From Eubacteriales bacterium (GTDB lineage: Bacteria > Bacillota > Clostridia > Christensenellales > CAG-138), in assembly GCA_028701165.1 (NCBI GenBank), contig JAQVRG010000113.1, positions 1 to 5,689 of the forward strand: a stretch of 5,689 nucleotides of DNA. Reading direction: 5' to 3'. Within the stretch, counting starts at the first letter, position 1. Each line of letters starts with the position of its first letter. The notes under the pieces were generated by a model. That model ran no database searches and was not told the DNA's origin. It saw nothing but the letters and a program-made list of their open reading frames with translations. The translations under genes were made by a program, and so were the position numbers. Positions 1 through 5,689 of this stretch are shown here, one piece after another.

Positions 1-1337
1 GTGCTTGCACAGATGGAAGCCTGCGAAGTGGAGCCGTTGGAGCTGATGACCTCGGAGACCAAGCGGATCGCGTAGGGGAAATCCTCCTCGGAAGGAACCA
101 TGGGCAGCAGCGCGCGCTCAGCAAGCGCGCCATGGCCGACCTCGCGGCGGCCGGGACTGCCGACGCGCCGTACCTCGCCCACGCTATAGGGCGGCATGTT
201 GTACTGGTGCATATAGCGCTTGAAGGATTCCTCGCCGATGCCGTCAAGGGTTTGTCCGTCGCCCATGGAGCCCAGCGTACAGATGGTAAGCGCCTGCGTT
301 TGGCCGCGCGTAAACACAGCGGAGCCGTGCGTGCGGGGCAGTACGCCCACCTCGCACCAAATGGGACGCACCTCGTCATATTTGCGCCCATCGGGACGGA
401 TGCCGCGGTTGATGATCTTATCGCGCACGATCTCCTTGGTGATGCCGTAGAGGATGCTGTCGATATCCTTGGCGCTGTCGGGATATGCCTCGGCAAAGTG
501 CTCGATCACTTCCGCTTTGATCTGCTCGCTTCTAGCCTCGCGCTCCTTACGCTCAAACGTATCCAGCGACCACTCTACCTTGTCGAACGCATATTCGCGC
601 ACCTTGGCCGCGAATTCCTCGTCCGGCTTATAGATGTTGACCTCGATTTTAGGCTTGCCGCACTCGGCCTGCATCTTTTCGATCAGCGCGACGATCTCCT
701 TGATGTCCTCATGCGCAAGCAGGATCGCGTCGAGCATTTCCTTTTCGGTCAGCTCGTTTGCGCCCGCCTCCACCATCATCACGGCGTCGCGCGTGCCGGC
801 CACGGTAAGGTTCAAGCGGCTCTTCGCGCGCTGCTCCGCGTCGGGGTTGATCACATAATCGCCGTCCACAAAGCCTACGCTCACAGCGCCCGTGGGGCCT
901 GCAAAGGGCGCGTTGCTGATGGAGAGCGCCGCAGAGGAGCCGATCATGGCAAGCACATCCGGCTGTACGTCGGGATCGACGGAAAGCACGGTCGCAATCA
1001 CCTGAATGTCGTTATAAAAGCCCTTCGGGAACAGCGGGCGCAGCGGACGGTCGATCAGACGGCACGCGAGAACCGCCTTCTCGGAGGGACGTCCCTCGCG
1101 CTTGATGAAGCCGCCGGGAATCTTGCCCACGGCATACATCTTCTCTTCAAATTCGATGGAAAGCGGGAGAAAATCCACGCCTTCACGGGCGGTTTTGGAA
1201 ACCGTCGCGTTGACCATCACCACGGTATCGCCGGAGCGAACCAGCACGCTTCCGCCCGCCTGCTCGGCGTATTTACCCGTCTCTAAGGTCAGGGTACGCC
1301 CCGCCAATTCCATACTGTAAACTTTTGCTTCCTGCAT
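1..1337 (-). CDS. pnp: Polyribonucleotide nucleotidyltransferase (PNPase), N-terminal part, cut by the left window edge
   Basis: PNPase degrades RNA 3' to 5' with phosphate, releasing nucleoside diphosphates. Reading the minus strand gives an uninterrupted frame of 445 residues, against about 700 for the family. The first RNase PH-like domain starts at the N-terminus and carries [18 protein letters not shown] at about 71-88 and [11 protein letters not shown] at about 93-103. The helical linker follows. The second RNase PH core begins near residue 312 ([14 protein letters not shown]) and includes [27 protein letters not shown] and the phosphate-binding NGSTSQAS near 434-441. The catalytic Asp region of this core and the KH and S1 domains lie beyond the window. 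I chose the ATG at 1337-1335 because AGAAGGAG sits 7 nt upstream; the in-frame ATG at 1343 is only 1 nt from that site. The gene has its own promoter and is separated from rpsO by a terminator. The identification is certain; the exact start is slightly less so. Confidence 0.97.
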   Translation of the reverse strand, partial: MQEAKVYSMELAGRTLTLETGKYAEQAGGSVLVRSGDTVVMVNATVSKTAREGVDFLPLSIEFEEKMYAVGKIPGGFIKREGRPSEKAVLACRLIDRPLRPLFPKGFYNDIQVIATVLSVDPDVQPDVLAMIGSSAALSISNAPFAGPTGAVSVGFVDGDYVINPDAEQRAKSRLNLTVAGTRDAVMMVEAGANELTEKEMLDAILLAHEDIKEIVALIEKMQAECGKPKIEVNIYKPDEEFAAKVREYAFDKVEWSLDTFERKEREARSEQIKAEVIEHFAEAYPDSAKDIDSILYGITKEIVRDKIINRGIRPDGRKYDEVRPIWCEVGVLPRTHGSAVFTRGQTQALTICTLGSMGDGQTLDGIGEESFKRYMHQYNMPPYSVGEVRRVGSPGRREVGHGALAERALLPMVPSEEDFPYAIRLVSEVISSNGSTSQASICAS

Positions 1338-1344
1338 CTTCATG

Positions 1345-1352
1345 CTCCTTCT
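1345..1352 (-). promoter_or_regulatory. Ribosome binding site of pnp
   Basis: The minus strand reads AGAAGGAG here. It lies 7 nt before the ATG at 1337-1335 but only 1 nt before the in-frame ATG at 1343-1341. The spacing therefore favours the downstream ATG as the pnp start. Confidence 0.8.
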
Positions 1353-1378
1353 CTATATTTCATTTCATACCATTTTAG

Positions 1379-1407
1379 AGTATAGTGCAATTCCGCCTGC
1401 TTGTAAA
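1379..1407 (-). promoter_or_regulatory. Sigma-A-type promoter of pnp
   Basis: On the minus strand TTTACA (1407-1402) is followed by a 17-nt spacer and TATACT (1384-1379). Each box differs from consensus at one position and the spacing is ideal. Transcription should begin near 1372, giving a pnp leader of about 35 nt. The promoter starts about 24 nt after the rpsO terminator, so pnp appears to be transcribed independently of upstream readthrough. Prediction is from sequence only. Confidence 0.75.
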
Positions 1408-1430
1408 GTGGATAAGCTGGTATATTAAGC

Positions 1431-1458
1431 AAAAAACCGCCCTCAAAGGGCGGTTTTT
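1431..1458 (-). terminator. Rho-independent terminator after rpsO
   Basis: On the minus strand a stem of CCGCCC (1442-1437 region on the plus strand) pairs with GGGCGG around a 5-nt loop (1443-1447). Flanking A and T runs extend the pairing to 11 bp (1432-1442 with 1448-1458), and the transcript ends in a run of six U. It begins 23 nt after the rpsO stop codon. The structure is nearly symmetric, so it could also stop plus-strand transcripts, but no plus-strand gene ends here. Confidence 0.92.
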
Positions 1459-1481
1459 AAGAATCCAATCCGTTTTATGAA

Positions 1482-1739
1482 TTACTTACGCAGACCAAGG
1501 CGCGCAAGCAGCGTACGGTAACGCTCAATATCGGTATCCTTCAGATAATTGAGCAGCCCGCGGCGCTGACCGACCATTTTGAGAAGGCCGCGACGGGAGT
1601 GATGATCCTTCTTGTTTTCCTTCAGATGCTCGTTGAGGTGGTTGATGCGCTCGGTCAATAAAGCGACCTGCACCTCGGGGGAACCGGTGTCGCCCTCGTG
1701 CAGCGCATATTCCGCGATGATTTCCTGCTTGGTTTTCAT
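1482..1739 (-). CDS. rpsO: 30S ribosomal protein S15
   Basis: S15 binds the three-way junction of the central domain of 16S rRNA and nucleates assembly of the 30S platform. The 85-residue product is close to the usual 88-89. It shows the family signatures [17 protein letters not shown] (about 16-32), the RNA-contacting DHHSRRGLL (about 45-53) and the C-terminal [22 protein letters not shown] stretch. The ATG follows AGGAGG (1755-1750 on the minus strand) at a spacing of 10 nt. A promoter overlapping the end of ribF and a terminator right after the stop codon make this a likely single-gene transcript, although readthrough from the upstream operon is possible because no terminator is visible after ribF. 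In several bacteria S15 represses its own mRNA through a structured leader, and the leader here is foldable. Confidence 0.98.
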   Translation of the reverse strand: MKTKQEIIAEYALHEGDTGSPEVQVALLTERINHLNEHLKENKKDHHSRRGLLKMVGQRRGLLNYLKDTDIERYRTLLARLGLRK

Positions 1740-1831
1740 TTTCTGAAACCCTCCTAAATGATTTTTGTTATTTCACCGTGAGCCGAGCAAAGCGTCGGAG
1801 TGCTCGCTAAACTCAGCAGGCGGATAGGAAC
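1740..1831 (-). promoter_or_regulatory. rpsO 5' leader, possible S15 autoregulatory element
   Basis: About 92 nt separate the predicted transcription start from the rpsO ATG. On the minus strand CGAGCA (1806-1801) can pair with TGCTCG (1789-1784), extended across an internal loop by TGAG (1815-1812) with CTCA (1782-1779). A competing hairpin pairs CCGA-C-GC (1798-1792, one bulged C) with GCTCGG (1788-1783) around a TTT loop. Both use the same 3' strand, so they exclude each other. No U-tract follows, so this is not a terminator. An AT-rich segment and AGGAGG then lead to the start codon. Autoregulation by S15 is known for rpsO leaders in other bacteria; its occurrence here is inference, and I do not recognise a known leader class. 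Confidence 0.4.
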
Positions 1832-1837
1832 CTGTGT

Positions 1838-1866
1838 ATCATATCATACGGAAAAGTCTTTGTAAA
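1838..1866 (-). promoter_or_regulatory. Sigma-A-type promoter of rpsO, overlapping the end of ribF
   Basis: The minus strand has TTTACA (1866-1861), a 17-nt spacer and TATGAT (1843-1838). The three bases before the -10 box are TGA, fitting an extended -10 (TGn). The -35 and most of the spacer lie within the last codons of ribF. Predicted start of transcription is near 1831. It closely resembles the pnp promoter in the -35 box and spacing. Confidence 0.72.
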
Positions 1867-2737
1867 TAGGCAATTTCCGCAAAATTTCCATGGCACGCGC
1901 CTCGTCGGACACAAGCTGCGCACGCAGCGCGTCCGTATCCCTAAAGCGTTGCTCCTCCCTAAGATAGGATACAAAATACACTTGCATATCGCGCCCGTAC
2001 GCGTCGCCATCAAAGCCGAGCAAGTGCGTTTCCACACGGGTTTCCGTGCCGCCGACCGTCGGATTGCTGCCAATGTTGGTGATGGCGGGATACAGCGCGC
2101 CGTCCAAGCGCGCATATGCGGCGTATACGCCGATTTTGGGCAAAACGAGCTGCAAGTCGCACGCGATGTTCGCCGTAGGAAAGCCCAGCGTCCTGCCGAT
2201 GCGCCTTCCGCGCGCCACCGTGCCGCGCATGCTAAAATCGCGGCCAAGCATCGCGTTAGCCGCCTCCACACGCCCCGCCTCGACGCACGCCCGGATCCGC
2301 GTGGAGGATATCGGCGTGCCCTCGTAGAGACAAGGCGGCATGGTAAGCACCGCAAAGCCAAACTCCTCACCCAGCGCCGCAAGCGTTTGCACATCCCCCG
2401 CGCCCGCCGCGCCGAAGGTATAATTATAGCCCGCCGCCACCGCGCGCACGTCAAAGCGTGAAAGCAGCATTTCGATAAACGCGCGCGGGGAGAGCGCTGC
2501 ATACGTCTTGGTGAATGTGTCCGTCACGACCTCGCAGCCCTGTGCGCGCAGCAGGCGTATGCGTTCTTCATCCCGCACCAAAAGCCGCGGCGCTTGCGCG
2601 AACACGCCCCGCGGGTGATTGGCGAAGGTATGTACCAACGCCGTATCGTTCTTTTCCGCCGCCTCCTTCGCCATGCGAAGCAGGGCAAGATGCCCGGCGT
2701 GCACGCCGTCGAAGGTGCCCAGCGCGATCACGGCCAT
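1844..2737 (-). CDS. ribF: Bifunctional riboflavin kinase / FMN adenylyltransferase
   Basis: RibF phosphorylates riboflavin to FMN and then adenylates FMN to FAD in the cytoplasm. The N-terminal nucleotidyltransferase domain carries GTFDGVHAGH (about 7-16, the HxGH-type ATP-binding motif), AGYNYTFG (102-109) and ISSTRIR (143-149). The C-terminal flavokinase domain carries GRRIGRTLGFPTAN (about 177-190), NIGSNPT (221-227) and VETHLLGFDGDAYG with the likely catalytic Glu at 236. The length of 297 residues is normal for the full two-domain enzyme. Two in-frame ATGs, 6 nt apart, compete. The one at 2743 forms an ATGA overlap with the truB stop but is only 3 nt from AGGAGG; the one at 2737 is 9 nt away and is preferred here, with moderate certainty. 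The rpsO promoter overlaps its 3' end, and no terminator is visible after it. No FMN riboswitch is seen nearby. Confidence 0.97.
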   Translation of the reverse strand: MAVIALGTFDGVHAGHLALLRMAKEAAEKNDTALVHTFANHPRGVFAQAPRLLVRDEERIRLLRAQGCEVVTDTFTKTYAALSPRAFIEMLLSRFDVRAVAAGYNYTFGAAGAGDVQTLAALGEEFGFAVLTMPPCLYEGTPISSTRIRACVEAGRVEAANAMLGRDFSMRGTVARGRRIGRTLGFPTANIACDLQLVLPKIGVYAAYARLDGALYPAITNIGSNPTVGGTETRVETHLLGFDGDAYGRDMQVYFVSYLREEQRFRDTDALRAQLVSDEARAMEILRKLPIYKDFSV

Positions 2738-2739
2738 GC

Positions 2740-3621
2740 TCATTCCCCTCCTAAAAAGGATATGTCCAAATGCAGCAGCCCGTTTTGCGCTTTCCCAACG
2801 CCTATGAACGCGTCGTCCACATACAGGCGCACCAGCCCGTCCGCCGCTTCCGTGGGAATGGAAGCGCCGTTTAGCAGGAACTTTCTGTGCTTTGGGCTAA
2901 GCGCAGGGCAAAGCGCGGGCAGCAGGGGAAGCGCCGCATCCGGCGGCGTTACGGCTTCCTGTGCACGTCCCGCTTCCATAAGCGCCGCTAGTTCCGCAAG
3001 CGTAATCGCGTCCTCGATCCGCAAAGCGCCCGCCGCTGTGCGCAGCAAAAAGGACATGTGTGCGGGAACGCCCAGCGCCATGCCGATATCCTGACAGAGC
3101 GTGCGGATATAGGTTCCCTTGGAACAGCGTATGCGCAGCATGTAACGGTTCTTTCCCGACGCGCCAAGGCTTGTAAGCGCGTAGATGTGCACGCGGCGGG
3201 TGCGGGATTCTACGGCGTTGCCCTCCCTTGTGTGCGCGTAAAGCGCTTTACCATCCACCTTAATGGCGGAATAAAGGGGCGCGGTCTGCTCGATCTCCCC
3301 TAGAAACGCGGGCAGCACAGTCCGCACCGCCGCTTCGTCCGCCGTAACGGGCGCGCTTTGGGTAACGATACCGTAGCTGTCCTGCGTATCCGTAGATATG
3401 CCAAGCGCCAGCTCGCAAACGTATTCCTTTTCCTTATCGACCAACAAATCAAAAAGCCTTGTGGCGCGCCCCAAGCATATGCCGAGAACGCCCGCGGCGC
3501 CCGGATCCAAAGTCCCCGTATGCCCCACGCGCTTCATATGCAGAATGTGCCGCACATCCGCCACCACGTCGCTTGACGTCATGCCGGGCGGCTTCAATAT
3601 GTTTAGAATACCCTCTGTCAC
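2740..3621 (-). CDS. truB: tRNA pseudouridine(55) synthase
   Basis: TruB isomerises U55 in the T-loop of tRNAs to pseudouridine. The 293-residue product begins with ILNILKPPGMTSSD, typical of the family N-terminus. It carries the catalytic motif GHTGTLDPGAAGVL with the nucleophile Asp39, the conserved Tyr67 in KEYVCE, YSAIKVDGKALY (117-128) and CSKGTYIRTLCQDIG (166-180). The region from about 230 to the end fits the C-terminal PUA-like RNA-binding domain of bacterial TruB. The start is GTG, 4 nt after the nrnA stop. No Shine-Dalgarno sequence is evident before it, and an in-frame stop lies upstream with no ATG, GTG or TTG between, so this start is the only good one. Translation probably depends on coupling to nrnA. 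The stop codon overlaps the upstream ribF ATG. Confidence 0.97.
   Translation of the reverse strand: MTEGILNILKPPGMTSSDVVADVRHILHMKRVGHTGTLDPGAAGVLGICLGRATRLFDLLVDKEKEYVCELALGISTDTQDSYGIVTQSAPVTADEAAVRTVLPAFLGEIEQTAPLYSAIKVDGKALYAHTREGNAVESRTRRVHIYALTSLGASGKNRYMLRIRCSKGTYIRTLCQDIGMALGVPAHMSFLLRTAAGALRIEDAITLAELAALMEAGRAQEAVTPPDAALPLLPALCPALSPKHRKFLLNGASIPTEAADGLVRLYVDDAFIGVGKAQNGLLHLDISFLGGE
2745..2752 (-). promoter_or_regulatory. Ribosome binding site of ribF inside the truB 3' end
   Basis: The minus strand reads AGGAGGGG within the codons for the last residues of TruB (Leu-Gly-Gly-Glu). Counting from AGGAGG, the ATG at 2743 is 3 nt away and the ATG at 2737 is 9 nt away. This supports the downstream start, while the ATGA junction would suit translational coupling at the upstream one. 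Confidence 0.75.
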
Positions 3622-3625
3622 CGTT

Positions 3626-4585
3626 TTATAGATTCGCCAAAAGCGCGCTCGTCATCTGTACGGCGCGATCGCAAACCTCGTCTAATGTCCCGTGATCCGT
3701 ATATCCGGCGGCACGCTTATGCCCGCCGCCGTTCATGCGCGCGGAAACGCTGCCCACATCCGCCGTGGTCTTGCTCCGCAGGCTCACCTTACAAACGCCC
3801 GCCGCCGCCTCGCGCACCAGTATCGCAATTTCCACCGTATCAACGTCTCGAATGTAATCGATAATGCCCTCGACATCCTCGCCCGCGGCGCCCGCGTCCG
3901 CAAAATCCTGTTTGGATATGCGGGAAAGGCCGATCCGCCCGTCGCAAAACAGCGTCGCCTGCGAAAGCGCAAGACCCAAAAGCTTGATCTTGGGAAACGG
4001 CATCGTGCGGTAGACGCAGCGCGTGATATACGCGTTGTCCGCGCCGTCCTCCAACAGCTCCGCCGCCGTATGCAGCGTTTCGGGCATGGTGTTGGCATAG
4101 GCGAAATTGCCCGTATCCGTCATGATCGCCGTATACAGGCAGGTGGCGATATCCGCGTCGATAAGGCCCATCATTTCCAGCAGGTCAAACAGAATCTCGC
4201 CCGTCGCCGCCGTATCCCATACGCAGTTATCGCCGGCGTACGCGCCGTTGGTGGCGTGATGATCGATGTTGAGCGTATGCTTCGCGTTTTCAAACAGCGC
4301 CGCCGCCGTGCCGAGCCGATCCGGTGCCGCACAGTCGATGCTGATCGCGTTTTGCGTTTGCATCGCACCCTCCGCGAGCGTGAGCGCGTCGGAAAAGGGC
4401 AAAAACGCATAGACGCGGGGCAGGGGATCCTGACAGACGATCTGTACGCGCTTGTTGAGCTTTCTAAGCGCCCCGTAGAGCGCCAGCCCCGAACCCAGCG
4501 TATCGCCGTCCGGCGATACATGGCAGATGATGGTATAATCATCGTCTGCCTGCAAGTAGGACGCGATAAAGGACAGTTCTCTCAT
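3626..4585 (-). CDS. nrnA: DHH/DHHA1 phosphoesterase, NrnA-like nanoRNase / pAp phosphatase
   Basis: NrnA-type enzymes degrade oligoribonucleotides of a few residues and, in several Firmicutes, dephosphorylate 3'-phosphoadenosine 5'-phosphate (pAp). The 319-residue product shows the full set of metal-binding DHH motifs: HVSPDGD (22-28), SIDCAAPDRLG (82-92, Asp84), NIDHH (106-110) and TDTGNF (156-161, Asp157). The C-terminal DHHA1 domain has SLRS (268-271) and GGGHKRAAG (286-294), which bind substrate in this family. No CBS domains or membrane segments are visible, which separates it from GdpP-type cyclic dinucleotide phosphodiesterases, and it is far shorter than RecJ. The ATG overlaps the rbfA stop (ATGA), with AAGGA a short distance upstream. 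Its position between rbfA and truB is common in Clostridia. The substrate split between nanoRNA and pAp cannot be read from the sequence. Confidence 0.93.
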   Translation of the reverse strand: MRELSFIASYLQADDDYTIICHVSPDGDTLGSGLALYGALRKLNKRVQIVCQDPLPRVYAFLPFSDALTLAEGAMQTQNAISIDCAAPDRLGTAAALFENAKHTLNIDHHATNGAYAGDNCVWDTAATGEILFDLLEMMGLIDADIATCLYTAIMTDTGNFAYANTMPETLHTAAELLEDGADNAYITRCVYRTMPFPKIKLLGLALSQATLFCDGRIGLSRISKQDFADAGAAGEDVEGIIDYIRDVDTVEIAILVREAAAGVCKVSLRSKTTADVGSVSARMNGGGHKRAAGYTDHGTLDEVCDRAVQMTSALLANL

Positions 4586-4938
4586 TTCTCTTTTTCCTTT
4601 TGCAGCCCGTCCAATATCTTGGCGATATGGACGCTGTATTCGATCGAGTTATCCAGCGTAAACTTGAATTTGGGCAGCGCGCGTATCTCCATGCGCTGGC
4701 CAAGCTCGTGCGAAATAAACCCGGCGGCCTTGTTGAGGGTATCCACCGTGCCTTCGCGCACGGCGTTGTCCTCATCATAAACGCTGACCTTCGCTTTCGC
4801 CCACTTCAGGTCGTTTGTAACCTCCACGGCGGTAATCGTCGCCATGTTGGAAATGCGCGGATCCTTCATGTCACGGATGATTTCGCACAGCACGCGCTTG
4901 ATCTCCTCGTTCATCCTATCGTATCTGTTGACTTCCAT
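4582..4938 (-). CDS. rbfA: 30S ribosome-binding factor A
   Basis: RbfA is a small KH-fold protein that binds the pre-30S subunit and assists late 16S rRNA maturation, notably during cold adaptation in E. coli. The 118-residue product has the expected length. It shows the N-terminal helix RYDRMNEEIKRVLCEIIRDMKDPRI, then the VEVTNDLKWAKAKVSV strand region (about 38-53) and the LNKAAGFISHELGQRMEIRALPKFKF core (about 68-93). It ends in DNSIEYSVHIAKILDGL followed by a charged Lys/Glu tail. The ATG lies 1 nt after the infB stop codon, with GAAAGG in the last infB codons as the likely ribosome binding site. Its stop overlaps the nrnA start. The DUF503 gene ylxP, which sits between infB and rbfA in Bacillus subtilis, is absent. 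Confidence 0.96.
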   Translation of the reverse strand: MEVNRYDRMNEEIKRVLCEIIRDMKDPRISNMATITAVEVTNDLKWAKAKVSVYDEDNAVREGTVDTLNKAAGFISHELGQRMEIRALPKFKFTLDNSIEYSVHIAKILDGLQKEKEK

Positions 4939-4939
4939 A

Positions 4940-5689
4940 TTACCTTTCTACTTCCTCCATAACGAACGCTTCGATAATGTCGCCCTCGTGGATATCGTTG
5001 AAATCCTCGATGCCGACGCCGCATTCGTAGCCCTGCGCCACTTCCTTAACGTCGTCCTTAAAGCGCTTCAGGGATGAAATCTTGCCCTCGTGCACGATCA
5101 CGCCGTCGCGCACAAGCCTGATCTGCGCGTTTCGCACGATCTTGCCCTCCTGCACATAGCAGCCCGCGATGGAGCCGACGCCCGTGATTCTAAAGGTGCT
5201 GCGCACCTCCAAATGCCCCAGCAGGTTCTCCTTGAAGACGGGTGCGAACATGCCCTTCATGGCCTGCGTGACCTCCTCGATCGCGTCGTAGATGATGCGG
5301 TACATCCGCATATCCACCTTCTCGCGGGCGGCGGTTTCACGCGCCGTAGCGTCGGGGCGTACGTTGAAGCCGATGATGATGGCGTTGGATGCGGAGGCGA
5401 ACATAACGTCGTTGCCCGTGATCGCGCCCACGCCGCCATGGATGCACTTAACATGCACCTCGTCGTTGGAGAGCTTCTCAAGCGCCTGCTTGACAGCCTC
5501 GACGGAGCCCTGCACATCCGCTTTGACGATGAGGTTGAGGGTCTTGATCTCACCCTCCGCGATTTGGCTGAACAGATCGTCCAAGGATACCTTGGAAAGG
5601 TTCTTGAGCTGCTCCGCCTTCTGCTTATCACGGCGCTCCTCCGCCACCTGACGGGAGAGCTTATCGATCTCGGCCGCGTTCATCACGTC
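4940..5689 (-). CDS. infB: Translation initiation factor IF-2, C-terminal part, cut by the right window edge
   Basis: IF-2 is the GTPase that places formyl-Met-tRNA on the 30S subunit and promotes subunit joining. Only the last 249 residues are present; the N-terminal region, G domain and most of domain II lie outside the window. The visible part starts in the charged helix ([18 protein letters not shown]) that links domain II to domain III. It continues with [32 protein letters not shown] and [12 protein letters not shown] of domain III (C1). It ends in the fMet-tRNA-binding C2 domain: [19 protein letters not shown] and the near-terminal [18 protein letters not shown]. The frame is open to the right edge, so the ATG at 5683 and the GTG at 5686 are internal codons, not starts. 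It is the most upstream gene in the window and is followed after 1 nt by rbfA. Confidence 0.98.
   Translation of the reverse strand, partial: DVMNAAEIDKLSRQVAEERRDKQKAEQLKNLSKVSLDDLFSQIAEGEIKTLNLIVKADVQGSVEAVKQALEKLSNDEVHVKCIHGGVGAITGNDVMFASASNAIIIGFNVRPDATARETAAREKVDMRMYRIIYDAIEEVTQAMKGMFAPVFKENLLGHLEVRSTFRITGVGSIAGCYVQEGKIVRNAQIRLVRDGVIVHEGKISSLKRFKDDVKEVAQGYECGVGIEDFNDIHEGDIIEAFVMEEVER

Noticed and set aside
132..1286. A 384-codon open frame on the plus strand
   Set aside because: It lies wholly antisense to pnp, whose protein is unmistakable. Long antisense frames are common in GC-rich coding DNA, and this product resembles no family I know.
1401..1426. Plus-strand promoter TTGTAA ... 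TATATT in the rpsO-pnp gap
   Set aside because: The spacer is only 14 nt and no plus-strand gene lies downstream.
1770..1778. CGGTGAAAT in the rpsO leader, identical to a conserved 16S rRNA segment near the 690 loop, suggesting rRNA mimicry
   Set aside because: S15 binds the helix 20/21/22 junction rather than the 690 loop, and a 9-nt match between a 90-nt leader and 16S rRNA is expected fairly often by chance.
1784..1806. The CGAGCA/TGCTCG hairpin as a terminator after ribF
   Set aside because: No U-tract follows it on either strand, and it lies in the predicted rpsO leader.
1813..2502. A 229-codon open frame on the minus strand
   Set aside because: It is another frame inside ribF, with Arg/Cys/Ala-rich composition typical of an out-of-frame shadow.
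3692..4780. A 362-codon open frame on the plus strand
   Set aside because: It is antisense to nrnA and rbfA, very rich in Arg, and has no recognisable motifs or suitable ribosome binding site.
5681..5686. GTG or ATG near the right edge as the start of a short gene
   Set aside because: The frame stays open to the edge and the sequence matches the interior of IF-2, so this is a truncated infB, not a new start.

Overview
This window is part of the conserved translation and RNA-processing cluster of a Gram-positive, clostridia-like bacterium. All seven genes lie on the minus strand. In transcription order, from right to left, they are infB (3' part only), rbfA, a DHH-family nanoRNase gene (nrnA), truB, ribF, rpsO and pnp (5' part only). 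The order infB-rbfA-truB-ribF-rpsO-pnp is the classic Firmicutes arrangement. A DHH phosphoesterase between rbfA and truB, and the wording of the PNPase motifs (for example NGSTSQAS), point to Clostridia rather than Bacillus. The coding DNA is clearly GC-rich by eye, so a high-GC, possibly uncultured clostridial lineage is likely; no species can be named from the sequence.

Layout: from the right edge to about 1844, five genes are packed head to tail. The gaps are 1 nt (infB/rbfA), a 4-nt ATGA overlap (rbfA/nrnA), 4 nt (nrnA/truB) and an ATGA junction (truB/ribF), so they look like one translationally coupled operon. The last two genes then appear to have their own signals. A strong sigma-A-type promoter overlaps the end of ribF and should drive rpsO through a leader of about 90 nt. 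An 11-bp hairpin with a U-tract follows rpsO. A second strong promoter follows it and should drive pnp. Only two stretches lack genes, 1740-1843 and 1338-1481; both are under 300 bases and both carry regulatory signals.

How the genes work together: IF-2 loads initiator tRNA on the ribosome, RbfA matures the 30S subunit, TruB makes pseudouridine 55 in tRNA, and S15 nucleates the 30S platform. PNPase degrades RNA from the 3' end and NrnA finishes the short oligonucleotides that such exonucleases leave. RibF, which makes FMN and FAD, is the metabolic member usually found in this cluster.

I found no mobile element, CRISPR array, tRNA, rRNA or previously undescribed system. The points worth a second look are regulatory: the foldable rpsO leader, the chain of tiny overlapping ORFs before pnp, and the separation of pnp from rpsO transcription.
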